Part shown: piece after piece, positions 1-7,002 of the stretch
Layout: each line of letters opens with the position of its first letter
Numbering within the stretch: the stretch's first letter is position 1
Virus record (IMG/VR): IMGVR_UViG_3300033155_000057
Coordinates: 1-21,232 of that record
DNA length: 21,232 bases
Reading direction: 5' to 3' (one strand)
Source of the DNA: a virus
Program-made: the position numbers and the translations under genes
Notes under the pieces: model-generated
Seen by the model: only the letters and a program-made list of their open reading frames with translations
What the model was told of the DNA's origin: nothing
Database searches by the model: none

Positions 1-1
1 A

Positions 2-604
2 GGCCGAGCAGGTTCTAGTGTACGCATTGCAGATGAAGCAGAAGTTCTTGAAACTGTTAAACCTAAAGTAGACATCGAAGTTGAAAAGCCAGATGCCGAT
101 GCTGAAAAGTTAATCGCTGATGAAGCTGCTGCTGAAAAGCTAGTTGCTGATGAGTTAGCTGCTAAGGAAGTTACAGTTGCTGATGAACTTGTACTTGCAC
201 AAACAGAAAACGCTACTCTTACAGTTAAGTTAAATCTTGCTGATGCTAAGGTAGTTGAACTAACAGATACACTTGAAGCTAATGTAGCAGACAAAGTTGA
301 AGTTGTTCTTAAGGCAATCGAACTAACAGACATGACAGACTTCTCTGGTAAGACAGTGATGGAAATTCGTGCTATGGTTGTTGCCGACATTATGCCTACG
401 CTGAACCTTGAAGGTAAAGACGATGCATACGTTACTGCTTGCTACGATATGTTGTGCACAGATGCAACTAGTGAGTCCCCAATGAGTAAACTTTTACGTA
501 AGGAAATTGTTGCAGTCAAGGTACTTGATAGTGCTACTGCTAAAGACCCTGTAAAGGTTGCTCGTCAGAAAATGATTGACAGACAGAAAACTCAGTCAGT
601 TTAA
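2..604 (+). CDS. Prohead protease/scaffold-type protein (DUF2213), C-terminal part only
   Basis: The reading frame is open from the first bases of the window to the TAA at 602-604, so this is the last 200 residues of a gene that starts upstream. The ATG at 332 is internal and is not a start. The first ~110 residues are an Ala/Glu/Asp/Lys/Leu-rich stretch that should form a coiled coil, as in scaffold regions. The rest contains a GKTVMEIRAMVV segment and a GKDDAYVTACYDML segment, which resemble the C-terminus of DUF2213 proteins. That family is usually a fused head-maturation protease and scaffold encoded just before the cement and capsid genes, as here. The protease domain would lie outside the window, so catalysis cannot be judged. 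It would act inside the prohead and be removed at maturation. Confidence 0.75.
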   Translation, partial: GRAGSSVRIADEAEVLETVKPKVDIEVEKPDADAEKLIADEAAAEKLVADELAAKEVTVADELVLAQTENATLTVKLNLADAKVVELTDTLEANVADKVEVVLKAIELTDMTDFSGKTVMEIRAMVVADIMPTLNLEGKDDAYVTACYDMLCTDATSESPMSKLLRKEIVAVKVLDSATAKDPVKVARQKMIDRQKTQSV

Positions 605-632
605 ATAACATAACCCTTAAAGGAAATTAATA

Positions 633-1106
633 ATGCCTATTCAAGATTTTAATATCTATACTGCTAACGGTTACGCTGGTGACTTGGTAGATTCTGGCCC
701 ACGCGTAGTTCAGACTGGCGTACTTACAACTGCTGCTATCGGTTACGGTATTGGTATGCAACGTGATGCTGCTGTTGAACGTGGTGCAAAACCTGGAGCT
801 GCTGCTAACGTGTATGCAATCTCACAACGTGAATTGAACCATGAAGCAACTAACAAACCTTCTGATGGTGCTACTCAGTACAATGTTACTGAATCTGTAT
901 CTATGATTCGTGAAGGTTACTTGTACATCGAACTTGGTGCTGGTGCTGCTGGTATTACTGCTGGTGAAGCTCTCCATGTAGTTGAAGCTACTGGTGTGTT
1001 TAACAAAGACACTATCGCTGCTGGTACTGTTGCTTGTACTAACATATTTGCTGAAGAAACTGGTGTCGTTGGTGACATCATCAAAGTACGTATCGACATC
1101 GTATAA
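633..1106 (+). CDS. Capsid structural cement/decoration protein (Gp24-like)
   Basis: This 157-aa protein is rich in Ala, Gly, Thr and Val, with an N-terminal segment (VDSGPRVVQTGVLTTAAIGYG, within residues 20-41) and a C-terminal AGEALHVVEATGVFNKDTIA stretch. Both are typical of the small beta-rich cement proteins encoded immediately upstream of DUF2184 capsid proteins. Such proteins sit on the outside of the capsid shell and stabilise it. It starts at ATG 633 behind AAAGGA. The initiation region (617-635) is almost identical to that of the capsid gene at 1158-1178, suggesting matched high expression. The assignment rests on composition, size and neighbours; I see no catalytic motif. Confidence 0.72.
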   Translation: MPIQDFNIYTANGYAGDLVDSGPRVVQTGVLTTAAIGYGIGMQRDAAVERGAKPGAAANVYAISQRELNHEATNKPSDGATQYNVTESVSMIREGYLYIELGAGAAGITAGEALHVVEATGVFNKDTIAAGTVACTNIFAEETGVVGDIIKVRIDIV

Positions 1107-1122
1107 TAACTAACTCTTAACT

Positions 1123-1157
1123 GATGGGCTACACTAATGTAGTCTGTCTCTTATAAT
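1123..1157 (+). promoter_or_regulatory. Intercistronic hairpin in the leader of the capsid gene
   Basis: An 11-bp stem (1123-1133 with 1138-1148, loop CTAA, three G-U pairs in RNA) sits in the 69-base gap before the capsid gene. It is followed by TCTTATAATTTT. The T-run is interrupted, so it is at best a weak terminator; mRNA 5'-end protection or attenuation is equally possible. A TATAAT occurs at 1152-1157, but no convincing -35 hexamer lies 16-18 bases upstream, so I do not call a promoter. Confidence 0.45.
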
Positions 1158-1175
1158 TTTAAAGGAAACTTAATA

Positions 1176-2276
1176 ATGTCTAAAATTTGTAATGTCGCAG
1201 TAATCGACGAAGACACTGGCTTACCTACTGGTGCAATGGAAGAAGTCCTTATGACTGATGCTGTTGAGAGCTTAGTAAATCAGGGTATCTTCTTGAACGA
1301 CGATGAAGGCTTGTTCTTCCAACGTCAACTTGAGTATATTCAGGCACAGAGCTTTGATGTATTGTACCCAGAGTTAATGGGTCGTCAGGTCTTCGGTGTT
1401 AACACTGAAGGTGGTGAAGGTATTAACCAAATCACTTATCGCTCATACGACAAACGTGGTGAGACTGCTATCATAGCAGGTAAAGCCACTGACTTGCCTC
1501 GTGGTGACATCTCTGGTAAAGAGTACACTATCGATGGACGTACACTTGGTAATGCATGCGGTTACTCTGGTCAGGAACGTGGAGCTGCTAAGCTGACTGG
1601 TATGCCTCTTGAGCAACGTAAAGCTGATGCTACTCGTCGTTCATACGAAGAGAAAGTAAATCAGATTATCTGGTTCGGCTCTGCTGCTGATAAGCTACAT
1701 GGCTTCTTCGCTGGCCCCGCTGGTGCAGGTGATGGAAACCCTTGGGAAAACGTAACTAGTACTGTTGTAGCTGCTGCTGCCGGTGGTGGTAACTCTACAG
1801 TCTGGGGTGTTGATAAGACTCCTGATGAAGTTATCGCTGACTTAACAGGTGCTTGTGTACAGATGTATTCTGACACCAAGAAATTGTTCAGTCCTAACAC
1901 TATCCTGTTATCTGTTGAGAAGAAACAGTACCTCATGAATACGCCTCGTTCTATTCATAGTGACATCTCAATCATGAACTGGTTCATAGCTAACAACGCT
2001 TTCATCAAGTCTGCTGATGACTTCAAAGACATCAACGAACTTGCTGGTATCTATTCAGCAAATGGCACTGATGCATTTGACCCTGATGGTGGCTTAGTAG
2101 AAGGCTTCACTGTTCTTGCTAACAGTCTTGAGAATGTTCGTATCCGCGAACCTTTCCCTTACGTACACTTACCTGTACAGTACAAAGGTCTTGAGTTTGA
2201 GATAAACTGTTACGGTCGCTTTGCTGGCACTGAAATGATTCGTCCAGCTGCTGTACAGCACTTCCACAACATCTAA
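1176..2276 (+). CDS. Major capsid protein (DUF2184 family)
   Basis: This 366-aa protein matches DUF2184 major capsid proteins (HK97-type shell fold) in length and pattern. The N-terminus runs FFQRQLEYIQAQSFDVLYPEL. It is followed by the shell segment around ITYRSYDKRGETAIIAGKA (residues ~86-104) with DLPRGDISGKEYT after it. A middle block, RKADATRRSYEEKVNQIIWF, leads into a Gly/Ala-rich loop. The C-terminal half contains NTILLSVEKKQYLM and ends with RIREPFPYVHLP and EINCYGRFAGTEMIRP. It forms the capsid lattice. The start at ATG 1176 follows TTTAAAGGAAAC, an RBS region shared with the upstream cement gene. Position after protease/scaffold and cement, and before connector genes, agrees. Confidence 0.9.
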   Translation: MSKICNVAVIDEDTGLPTGAMEEVLMTDAVESLVNQGIFLNDDEGLFFQRQLEYIQAQSFDVLYPELMGRQVFGVNTEGGEGINQITYRSYDKRGETAIIAGKATDLPRGDISGKEYTIDGRTLGNACGYSGQERGAAKLTGMPLEQRKADATRRSYEEKVNQIIWFGSAADKLHGFFAGPAGAGDGNPWENVTSTVVAAAAGGGNSTVWGVDKTPDEVIADLTGACVQMYSDTKKLFSPNTILLSVEKKQYLMNTPRSIHSDISIMNWFIANNAFIKSADDFKDINELAGIYSANGTDAFDPDGGLVEGFTVLANSLENVRIREPFPYVHLPVQYKGLEFEINCYGRFAGTEMIRPAAVQHFHNI

Positions 2277-2294
2277 TAGCTAAAGGTGTAGGTC

Positions 2295-2591
2295 ATGATT
2301 CAGTTGATAAAATTGGCCTTTAAGCAACCTATGCAAGCTATGGTCATAGCCCTGTGTCTTGGTGTAACAACCATGCACATGGGGCTTATGTCTGTTGGTG
2401 TAGCTATCGCTGACTTGGAAGTTAAGTCAGAGGTACATGCTAACATAGGTAAGCAGGTCATACTGATAATGGAAATGCTTATCAGGAATGAACAAACAGT
2501 ACTGTATCTTAAGAAAGATGCAGAACATTTAAGAGAAGGACAGAAGAGAATGTTAGACCACATAGCTAACACAACTCACTACCCTAACTAA
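2295..2591 (+). CDS. Small membrane protein of unknown function in the head operon
   Basis: This is a 98-aa protein with one clear hydrophobic segment at about residues 13-38 (MQAMVIALCLGVTTMHMGLM and following). After it comes a hydrophilic, probably alpha-helical tail with alternating charged residues (VKSEVHANIG, LYLKKDAEHLREGQKRML) that could form a coiled coil. The net charge near the N-terminus (K7, K10) would favour N-in, C-out insertion. A rather weak RBS (AAAGG, 8 bases upstream of ATG 2295) suggests modest expression beside very strongly expressed neighbours. I do not recognise the family. Its place between capsid and connector genes is unusual for a membrane protein; host envelope modification, superinfection exclusion or a virion membrane-contact role are only guesses. 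Confidence 0.6.
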   Translation: MIQLIKLAFKQPMQAMVIALCLGVTTMHMGLMSVGVAIADLEVKSEVHANIGKQVILIMEMLIRNEQTVLYLKKDAEHLREGQKRMLDHIANTTHYPN

Positions 2592-2604
2592 CGGAGAAGA
2601 AAGA

Positions 2605-3039
2605 ATGAGAGTACGTAATAATTTAAAGAAAAATATTGGTGTAATTGCTAAGAGCACAGGTGTAGGTTTACCTCCACGTATATTAATTCCAGCTGGCTCT
2701 ACGCTAGAACTGGATGATGAGTTCTGGACAGCTAACTTTGCTGAACCTGCACAAAGCTCTATTGATAGCAAGGCACTAACTATTGTTAAAGCTGTAGTAC
2801 TATCTAAAGATGAAGAAGCTGCTATTAAATCTGCCAAGCTAGAAGAAGCTCGTGCACTTATTGCTGCTGCTGAAGCCGATGAAGATTCAGAGTTTGACTT
2901 TGAAGAAGCTGAAGTTGTTGAAGCAGTTGTAATCGAACCAGCTGATGTTGACGGTGTTGATGCAGTTATCGTAGTTGCTGATGAAGATGCAACTGACATT
3001 GTACTTGCTAACGAAGTTGATTCTTCTGAAGCTGAATAA
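2605..3039 (+). CDS. Small head-region protein with long acidic tail, unknown function
   Basis: This 144-aa protein has two parts. Residues 1-~55 look like a small beta domain with a PRILIPAGSTLELDDEFW segment, a pattern common in small proteins encoded just after phage capsid genes. Residues ~70-144 are almost entirely Ala, Glu, Asp and Val, very acidic, with a predicted helical stretch (EEAAIKSAKLEEARALIAAA) and then a low-complexity tail. The RBS GGAGAAGA precedes ATG 2605. The acidic tail could act as a scaffold-like or DNA-mimic segment, but this is inference. I do not recognise a named function. It sits directly upstream of the DUF4054 adaptor, so a head-completion role is plausible. 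Confidence 0.6.
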   Translation: MRVRNNLKKNIGVIAKSTGVGLPPRILIPAGSTLELDDEFWTANFAEPAQSSIDSKALTIVKAVVLSKDEEAAIKSAKLEEARALIAAAEADEDSEFDFEEAEVVEAVVIEPADVDGVDAVIVVADEDATDIVLANEVDSSEAE

Positions 3040-3052
3040 TTAAAGGTGAACT

Positions 3053-3412
3053 ATGAGTACTGTAGCAAAATTCCATACGAGATTTCCTGAGTTCTGTGAT
3101 GAAGATGATGACCGAGTTCAGTTGTTTCTGGATGACTGCTCACTACTCATGGGAACTCCTGAAAGGTGGTTAGACTTCTTTGATGTAGCACACGAATACT
3201 TCACAGCACATTACATGATTGTAGCTAACGCTCAAGAGTCAGGTGATTCTGGTGTACTTGCTCCTATAAGGAAACAAGAAGTAGATGACGTTATCATTGA
3301 ACAAGCCATAGCTGAATCTCAACCAACCTTCGATGAACTGCAAAGTACATCTTATGGTAAACGATTCTGGCAGTACCGAAAGATTTGTTTCGTAGGTATC
3401 TATGGAGTCTAA
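3053..3412 (+). CDS. Head-tail adaptor protein (DUF4054 family)
   Basis: This is a 119-aa, mainly helical protein beginning with a TVAKFHTRFPEF motif. The F..RFPEF opening, a DDRVQLFLDDCSLLM helix, a central AHEYFTAHYMI helix and the late TSYGKRFWQYRK segment are characteristic of DUF4054 proteins. These resemble gp6/gp13-type connector proteins that dock onto the portal after DNA packaging. The length is normal for the family. ATG 3053 follows AAAGGTGAACT. It is the first of three neck genes in the usual order (adaptor, closure, terminator). Confidence 0.82.
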   Translation: MSTVAKFHTRFPEFCDEDDDRVQLFLDDCSLLMGTPERWLDFFDVAHEYFTAHYMIVANAQESGDSGVLAPIRKQEVDDVIIEQAIAESQPTFDELQSTSYGKRFWQYRKICFVGIYGV

Positions 3413-3424
3413 GGAGTAAACTCT

Positions 3425-3799
3425 ATGACAATGCAAATGCAACGAGCATTCAATAGTAGGATGCTTACTAAGATGGTAAGGTATAGTATACCTGAAGGAA
3501 GCTATGATGCAAATAACAATTGGGTCGAAGCTAAACCTACAAAGAGTTTTGTCTTTGGAGTAATTAAAGCTGGTAATAAATTCTCTCAGTTCGAGGAAGG
3601 TATTGCTATGATTAATGAAGATGGTGGTATACGTAATAGTGACTACAGAAGTTTATACATAACTGACAAATATCCAATAGTGATAGGTGACAAAGTAGGC
3701 TTCAAAGGAAAGTATTATAACATACTACAGGAATCTGATGAGGATGTGTTTGGATTTAATTCATTCATCATCGAGAAATCGGAGAACTGGACACCATGA
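3425..3799 (+). CDS. Head-closure / neck (stopper-like) protein
   Basis: This 124-aa beta-rich protein begins with a basic N-terminal segment (MLTKMVRYSIPEGSYDANNN). It has an internal pattern (FVFGVIKAGNKFSQFEEG, then RSLYITDKYPIVIGDKVGF and GKYYNILQESD) in which a strand-rich barrel ends with a 'Y.I....' strand. This is typical of the small head-closure or collar proteins between the DUF4054 adaptor and the tail terminator. It would seal the connector channel and form the tail attachment site. The TGA at 3797-3799 overlaps the next ATG at 3796 (ATGA), so translation of the two genes is coupled. The assignment relies mostly on position and size; sequence-level recognition is moderate. Confidence 0.6.
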   Translation: MTMQMQRAFNSRMLTKMVRYSIPEGSYDANNNWVEAKPTKSFVFGVIKAGNKFSQFEEGIAMINEDGGIRNSDYRSLYITDKYPIVIGDKVGFKGKYYNILQESDEDVFGFNSFIIEKSENWTP

Positions 3800-4326
3800 G
3801 ACAAGACGTACAAGCACTACAAGACTTCATCGACCTAATGGTTGGTGTAGATAAATTTTCATATCCCGCAAGACAGAACAACTCAAAGAAACCTGCCGAC
3901 GAGTTTGCACACATAAGACTTTTGGAAGAGTACCAAGTTGGTATACCTAACCAGAAAATTAAGTCGCAAACAGATGACCAAACTATTTACCGCACCCTTA
4001 GTCCCTCAAGACTTAGGTTTAGGGTTGGTGTGGTTGATACTGACGGTGCTGCACAAGTTAAGATTATGCATGGCTGGACTTCAGAAGCAATGAAGCAACT
4101 CATGATAACAACTGGCTATGGTTTTATAAATTGTCATCCTCTATCCGTAGAAGATGCTAAACTTGAAAAGGAATGGGAATTAAGAACAGGGTTCTCTATA
4201 GAACTCTACGTAACACGCGCAAGTGAAGAGACTGTGGATAACATTACTGGTATGAGTATCGATATGGTATACTACGCTAGTGATGTAGACACTCACTCTG
4301 AAACTTATAATATAAATAATATATAG
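3796..4326 (+). CDS. Neck/tail terminator protein (gp12-like)
   Basis: This 176-aa protein has a pattern seen in phage neck/tail-terminator proteins: an N-terminal helix (ALQDFIDLMVGV), a basic stretch with FAHIRLLEEYQVGIPNQ, a central strand pair (RLRFRVGVVDTDG, then AAQVKIMHGWTSEA) and a C-terminal WELRTGFSIELYVTRA strand. It would cap the tail tube and sheath and join them to the capsid neck. It is translationally coupled to the upstream gene through an ATGA overlap and lies 8 bases before the sheath gene. Family length is usually about 150-180 aa, so it looks complete. Confidence 0.7.
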   Translation: MRQDVQALQDFIDLMVGVDKFSYPARQNNSKKPADEFAHIRLLEEYQVGIPNQKIKSQTDDQTIYRTLSPSRLRFRVGVVDTDGAAQVKIMHGWTSEAMKQLMITTGYGFINCHPLSVEDAKLEKEWELRTGFSIELYVTRASEETVDNITGMSIDMVYYASDVDTHSETYNINNI

Positions 4327-4334
4327 GAACAATT

Positions 4335-5789
4335 ATGTCGATTGAAATAACTGAATTCGCTGATGTCTCTATCTCTGTATCTCCTGTTGGAGTGCAAGGT
4401 GGTAACTTTGGCATACTTGGTTTCCTTACTAAATTTTCTGATTTAGCAGATAATGTTATCACACCAGCTGAACGTGCTCGTGCTTACACAAGCCTTGCAA
4501 GTGTTGGTGGTGACTGGCAGACTGGCTCAGAAGTTTATAAGGCTGCTACTGCATTCTATGCACAGACTCCTACACCTACTGACTTCGTAGTTCTTATGAA
4601 TTATGATACCGCACAGGAAGCACAACTTGTTGGTGGTGGTCATGATATACTAACTGACTTAGTATCTATCACAACTGGTACTCTTGACTTAACAATTGAT
4701 GGTACTGCTGTCAATGTAACAGGTCTTGATTTCTCTGGTGCTGCTGACTTGGATGCTGTAGCAACTCTTATTACTACAAAGATTAATGCAGAGTACGTTG
4801 GTTCTGTTTGTACTAGTACTGCTTACGGTTTTGTAATAACTGGTGTAATTGCTAGTTCATCTGGTACAATAACTTTCGCAACTGGCACAGCTGCTGCTGC
4901 TCTCGGCTTAGAATCTTATCAGGCTAAAGTAAGTGACGGTGTTGATGTTGAAACTCCAATTGATTCATTAGCTGTTGCATTGACAATGGGTATTGAGTTT
5001 ATTGGTCTAGTTACTCACAAAGATTTCCGTGATGTCCTTGCTGGTTCTGAAGGTGAGACTACTTTAGAAATAGCTAACTGGGCAGAAGCTGCTAAGAAAA
5101 TATTCTGTAACACTTCAAATGATTTGTCTACACTTGGTACTTTGGAAACTTGTATCGCTTCACTTATTAAGCTGAACACACTACGCTTCAGCTTAACTAC
5201 GTTTAGCAAGAACCCTAACCTCTATCCTTCTGCATCTGTATTTGGTCGTGCTGCTTCTGTGAACTTCACAGCTATTGGTTCTACTATTACACTTAACCTT
5301 AAGACAATGCCTACAATCACAGCTGAAGATTTAACACCAGCTGAGTTCGGTAATCTTACTGCTAAGTACTGTTCAGCTGTTGTACAGATTGGTAAGTCAG
5401 TAAATGCTTACACAAGTTCTCGTAGGGGTTCAGGCTCATGGCTTGACACTACTCACGGTTTACTGTGGTTAGAGAATCGCTGTGAAGTTGATATGTTTAA
5501 CTTACTGTATCAGTCTCCTACTAAAGTTCCTTTCACACAGACAGGTATTAATATTACTGCTGCAACTCTTGACCGTTCACTACAGGCTGCTGTTCGCAAT
5601 GGCTTGTGTGCTCCAGGATTCTTGTCAGATGGTACTTACTTACCTGAAGGTTACATCATTGAGTCTTTGACTTTAGCTGAAGTGCCTAGTGGTGATAAGG
5701 GTAATCGTGTCTTCAATGGTCATTCATTTAAGATGGTTGGTGCTGGTGCGTTACATGAAGTAAACGTATCTGGCTCTTTCTCAGAGTAA
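4335..5789 (+). CDS. Contractile tail sheath protein (DUF3383 family)
   Basis: This 484-aa protein matches DUF3383 tail sheath proteins. It opens with a short N-terminal arm and a beta-rich VSISVSPVGVQGGNFG segment. An ITPAERARAYTSLASVGGDW block precedes a helix (EVYKAATAFYAQTP) and FVVLMNYDT. A Thr/Gly-rich protruding domain follows (about residues 115-200). Late come a conserved MPTITAEDLTPAEFGNLTAK block, a VNAYTSSRRGSGSWLDTTHG block and LENRCEVDMFNLLYQSPTK. It forms the contracting outer tube and shows that this phage is a myovirus. The start at ATG 4335 follows AGGAAC, 8 bases after the terminator gene. No frameshift or truncation is seen. Confidence 0.92.
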   Translation: MSIEITEFADVSISVSPVGVQGGNFGILGFLTKFSDLADNVITPAERARAYTSLASVGGDWQTGSEVYKAATAFYAQTPTPTDFVVLMNYDTAQEAQLVGGGHDILTDLVSITTGTLDLTIDGTAVNVTGLDFSGAADLDAVATLITTKINAEYVGSVCTSTAYGFVITGVIASSSGTITFATGTAAAALGLESYQAKVSDGVDVETPIDSLAVALTMGIEFIGLVTHKDFRDVLAGSEGETTLEIANWAEAAKKIFCNTSNDLSTLGTLETCIASLIKLNTLRFSLTTFSKNPNLYPSASVFGRAASVNFTAIGSTITLNLKTMPTITAEDLTPAEFGNLTAKYCSAVVQIGKSVNAYTSSRRGSGSWLDTTHGLLWLENRCEVDMFNLLYQSPTKVPFTQTGINITAATLDRSLQAAVRNGLCAPGFLSDGTYLPEGYIIESLTLAEVPSGDKGNRVFNGHSFKMVGAGALHEVNVSGSFSE

Positions 5790-5824
5790 TGTCTACAGAG
5801 ACAATTTAATAGCGAGGAGCTAAT

Positions 5825-6307
5825 ATGTATCAATACAGTTTTGCCAATGTAGACCTTGTACTTGACGTACCGGATGCTGCTGGAACATACACCAGCCATG
5901 ACATCAAAGGTTTTGGCACAGGCGAAGGTCTGATTAACATAGTACGTAGAGCACCAATAGCAACGACTCAGTTCGGTGCTTACGGTGACATGGTAGTATC
6001 AATGCAACGAATCAGAGCTGGTGACTTATCGTTCCCAGTACTGATGAATGCACCTGAGAATAAAATTCTTCAGGACTACGCAAACTACTTCCAAGCACAA
6101 GCAGATGCTGACGGTGCACTCATCTATCCTATACAGGCTAAGATGACAGACAACATGGGTAAGGATGAAGCTGTCCTTTCTAATGGTGTTGTCCTTGCAA
6201 TGCCAGCCATGCAACGTGGTCAGACAATGAATGTTGTCAATTGGGTAGTAACATTTGAGAGAGTAGTCTTCACACGTGAGAACGGTGATGACCTTGCTCA
6301 ACTTTAA
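5825..6307 (+). CDS. Tail tube protein (DUF3277 family)
   Basis: This 160-aa protein follows the sheath gene, the invariant order in contractile-tail modules. It contains a strand-rich N-terminus (YSFANVDLVLDVPD), an IKGFGTGEGLINIVRRAP segment, a GDMVVSMQRIRAGDLSFPVL segment and a C-terminal NVVNWVVTFERVVF strand. This is the pattern of DUF3277 inner tail tube proteins, which polymerise in hexameric rings around the tape measure. The strong RBS GAGGAG lies 5-10 bases upstream of ATG 5825. A strong terminator starts 14 bases after the stop codon, so this gene probably ends the most heavily expressed transcript. Confidence 0.88.
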   Translation: MYQYSFANVDLVLDVPDAAGTYTSHDIKGFGTGEGLINIVRRAPIATTQFGAYGDMVVSMQRIRAGDLSFPVLMNAPENKILQDYANYFQAQADADGALIYPIQAKMTDNMGKDEAVLSNGVVLAMPAMQRGQTMNVVNWVVTFERVVFTRENGDDLAQL

Positions 6308-6320
6308 GTAAACCTATAAG

Positions 6321-6360
6321 TAGCCTGTCCCTTTAATTAGGGATGGGCTATTTTGTTTTG
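6321..6360 (+). terminator. Rho-independent terminator after the tail tube gene
   Basis: A 12-bp stem (6321-6332 with 6339-6350, two G-U pairs, loop TTAATT) is followed directly by TTTTGTTTT. It lies between tube and chaperone genes, where phages often reduce transcription so that sheath and tube are made in excess of chaperone and tape measure. The tail of the U-run runs into the RBS (GGAGA, 6360-6364) of the next gene. Confidence 0.88.
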
Positions 6361-6370
6361 GAGAATTATT

Positions 6371-6751
6371 ATGGCTGGATATGCAGCAAAATTAAAAGAC
6401 GGTAGAGAAATATACATTCCAAGTTGGCCCGTAGATGTGGCACTTGAGAATCTAGCCAGTGCTGGAAAGTACCTTGGCTCAGAAAATGTAATTAACATCT
6501 CAGAATTAAACATGGCTTCTGTAATAGTGGCTATAATGAAATCAGAAGTCCCTGCAAAGACAGCGGAACTGGTAGCACACTTTGTGTGTAGTGTACGTAT
6601 CGATGGTAGCAAAATAGAACCAGCCACAGTTAATACAATGTTCGCTGATGATTTAAAAGGTGTAGCAGAAATGTTTGCACATGTTATACACGCGCAGTAC
6701 GCAGATTTTTTCGAATCAGGCTTAGTAAAGGAACACTCCCCAGTCAAATAG
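6371..6751 (+). CDS. Tail assembly chaperone, 0-frame product (G-like)
   Basis: This 126-aa protein starts at ATG 6371, which has GGAGA six bases upstream. The in-frame ATG at 6353 sits inside the terminator U-run with no RBS and is rejected. The sequence begins AGYAAKLKDGREIYIPSWPV and has a helical body (VALENLASAGKYLG, ASVIVAIMKSEVPA, ELVAHFVCSVRIDG). This is the pattern of small chaperones that coat the tape measure protein before tube polymerisation. Such genes lie between tube and tape measure and typically produce a longer second product by ribosomal frameshifting, for which this gene carries a canonical site at 6706-6712. The 0-frame product ends 13 codons after that site. Confidence 0.82.
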   Translation: MAGYAAKLKDGREIYIPSWPVDVALENLASAGKYLGSENVINISELNMASVIVAIMKSEVPAKTAELVAHFVCSVRIDGSKIEPATVNTMFADDLKGVAEMFAHVIHAQYADFFESGLVKEHSPVK

Positions 6752-6966
6752 ATTCTGGAGAGCAAACTCTTCTACCTTTGGACTACAACACAATCTATCC
6801 AGAGTTGAATGGTTACTTAATTAAGCCACTACTTAACGACCCTCCACTTTGCATGTTACGTGAACTGCAAGATGGTACTTATACAATTAAAGACTTGGAA
6901 GTAATGCATCAAGTTATAGAAATTAAACAACACATGAAGCCTTCACAGGTTTCTTCTCCTCCCTAA
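6371..6966 (+). CDS. Tail assembly chaperone, -1 frameshift fusion product (GT-like)
   Basis: This is the predicted join of 6371-6712 and 6712-6966, 198 residues. The -1 frame is open from 6610 to its TAA at 6964-6966. After slippage at T TTT TTC the product continues RIRLSKGTLPSQIDSGEQTL and includes LDYNTIYPELNGYLIKPL and a helical end (DLEVMHQVIEIKQHM). The downstream frame has no good start: a TTG at 6778 is 17 bases from the nearest GGAG. That makes a separate gene unlikely. By analogy with lambda G/GT, the extra T-like domain would bind tube subunits while the G part binds the tape measure. The fusion is inferred from sequence, not shown experimentally. Confidence 0.78.
6706..6712 (+). 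promoter_or_regulatory. Programmed -1 frameshift slippery site T TTT TTC
   Basis: In the chaperone frame the codons are GAT TTT TTC, giving the canonical X XXY YYZ heptamer T TTT TTC. After a -1 slip both tRNAs re-pair with TTT. A possible downstream stem, CTCCCCAG (6736-6743) with CTGGAGAG (6755-6762), has one mismatch. It is about 23 bases from the site, farther than the usual 5-9, so a different stimulator or weak efficiency is possible. Confidence 0.82.
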
Positions 6967-6980
6967 AAGGGAATCGGAGG
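6955..6980 (+). promoter_or_regulatory. Stem-loop over the chaperone stop codon
   Basis: TTCTCCTCCC pairs with GGGA and GGAGG across a TAAAA-type loop with a 3-base bulge, covering the frameshift product's stop codon. It would hide a decoy GGAGG at 6976-6980 and leave the real RBS (6993-6997) of the next gene free. No U-run follows, so it is not a terminator. Confidence 0.35.
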
Positions 6981-7002
6981 CTTATTCTTATTGGAGGTTA
7001 CT

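Noticed and set aside
332-604. 90-aa gene starting at ATG 332
   Set aside because: The same frame is open to the left edge of the window without a stop, and the composition continues; this is the end of a larger gene.
1152-1157. Host-type -10 box TATAAT before the capsid gene
   Set aside because: No acceptable -35 element at 16-18 bases upstream; AT-rich leaders produce this by chance.
2553-2999. 148-aa antisense ORF
   Set aside because: Ser/Thr/Ala low-complexity mirror of the acidic tail encoded on the + strand.
5790-5803. Terminator between sheath and tube genes (TGTCT ACAG AGACA)
   Set aside because: Only a 5-bp AT-rich stem without a proper U-run.
6353-6370. Earlier ATG start for the chaperone
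   Set aside because: It lies in the terminator U-run with no RBS; ATG 6371 has GGAGA at proper spacing.
6778-6966. Separate 62-aa gene starting at TTG 6778
   Set aside because: No usable RBS; the frame is open upstream to 6610 and is reached by the -1 slippery site, so it is the second part of the chaperone fusion.
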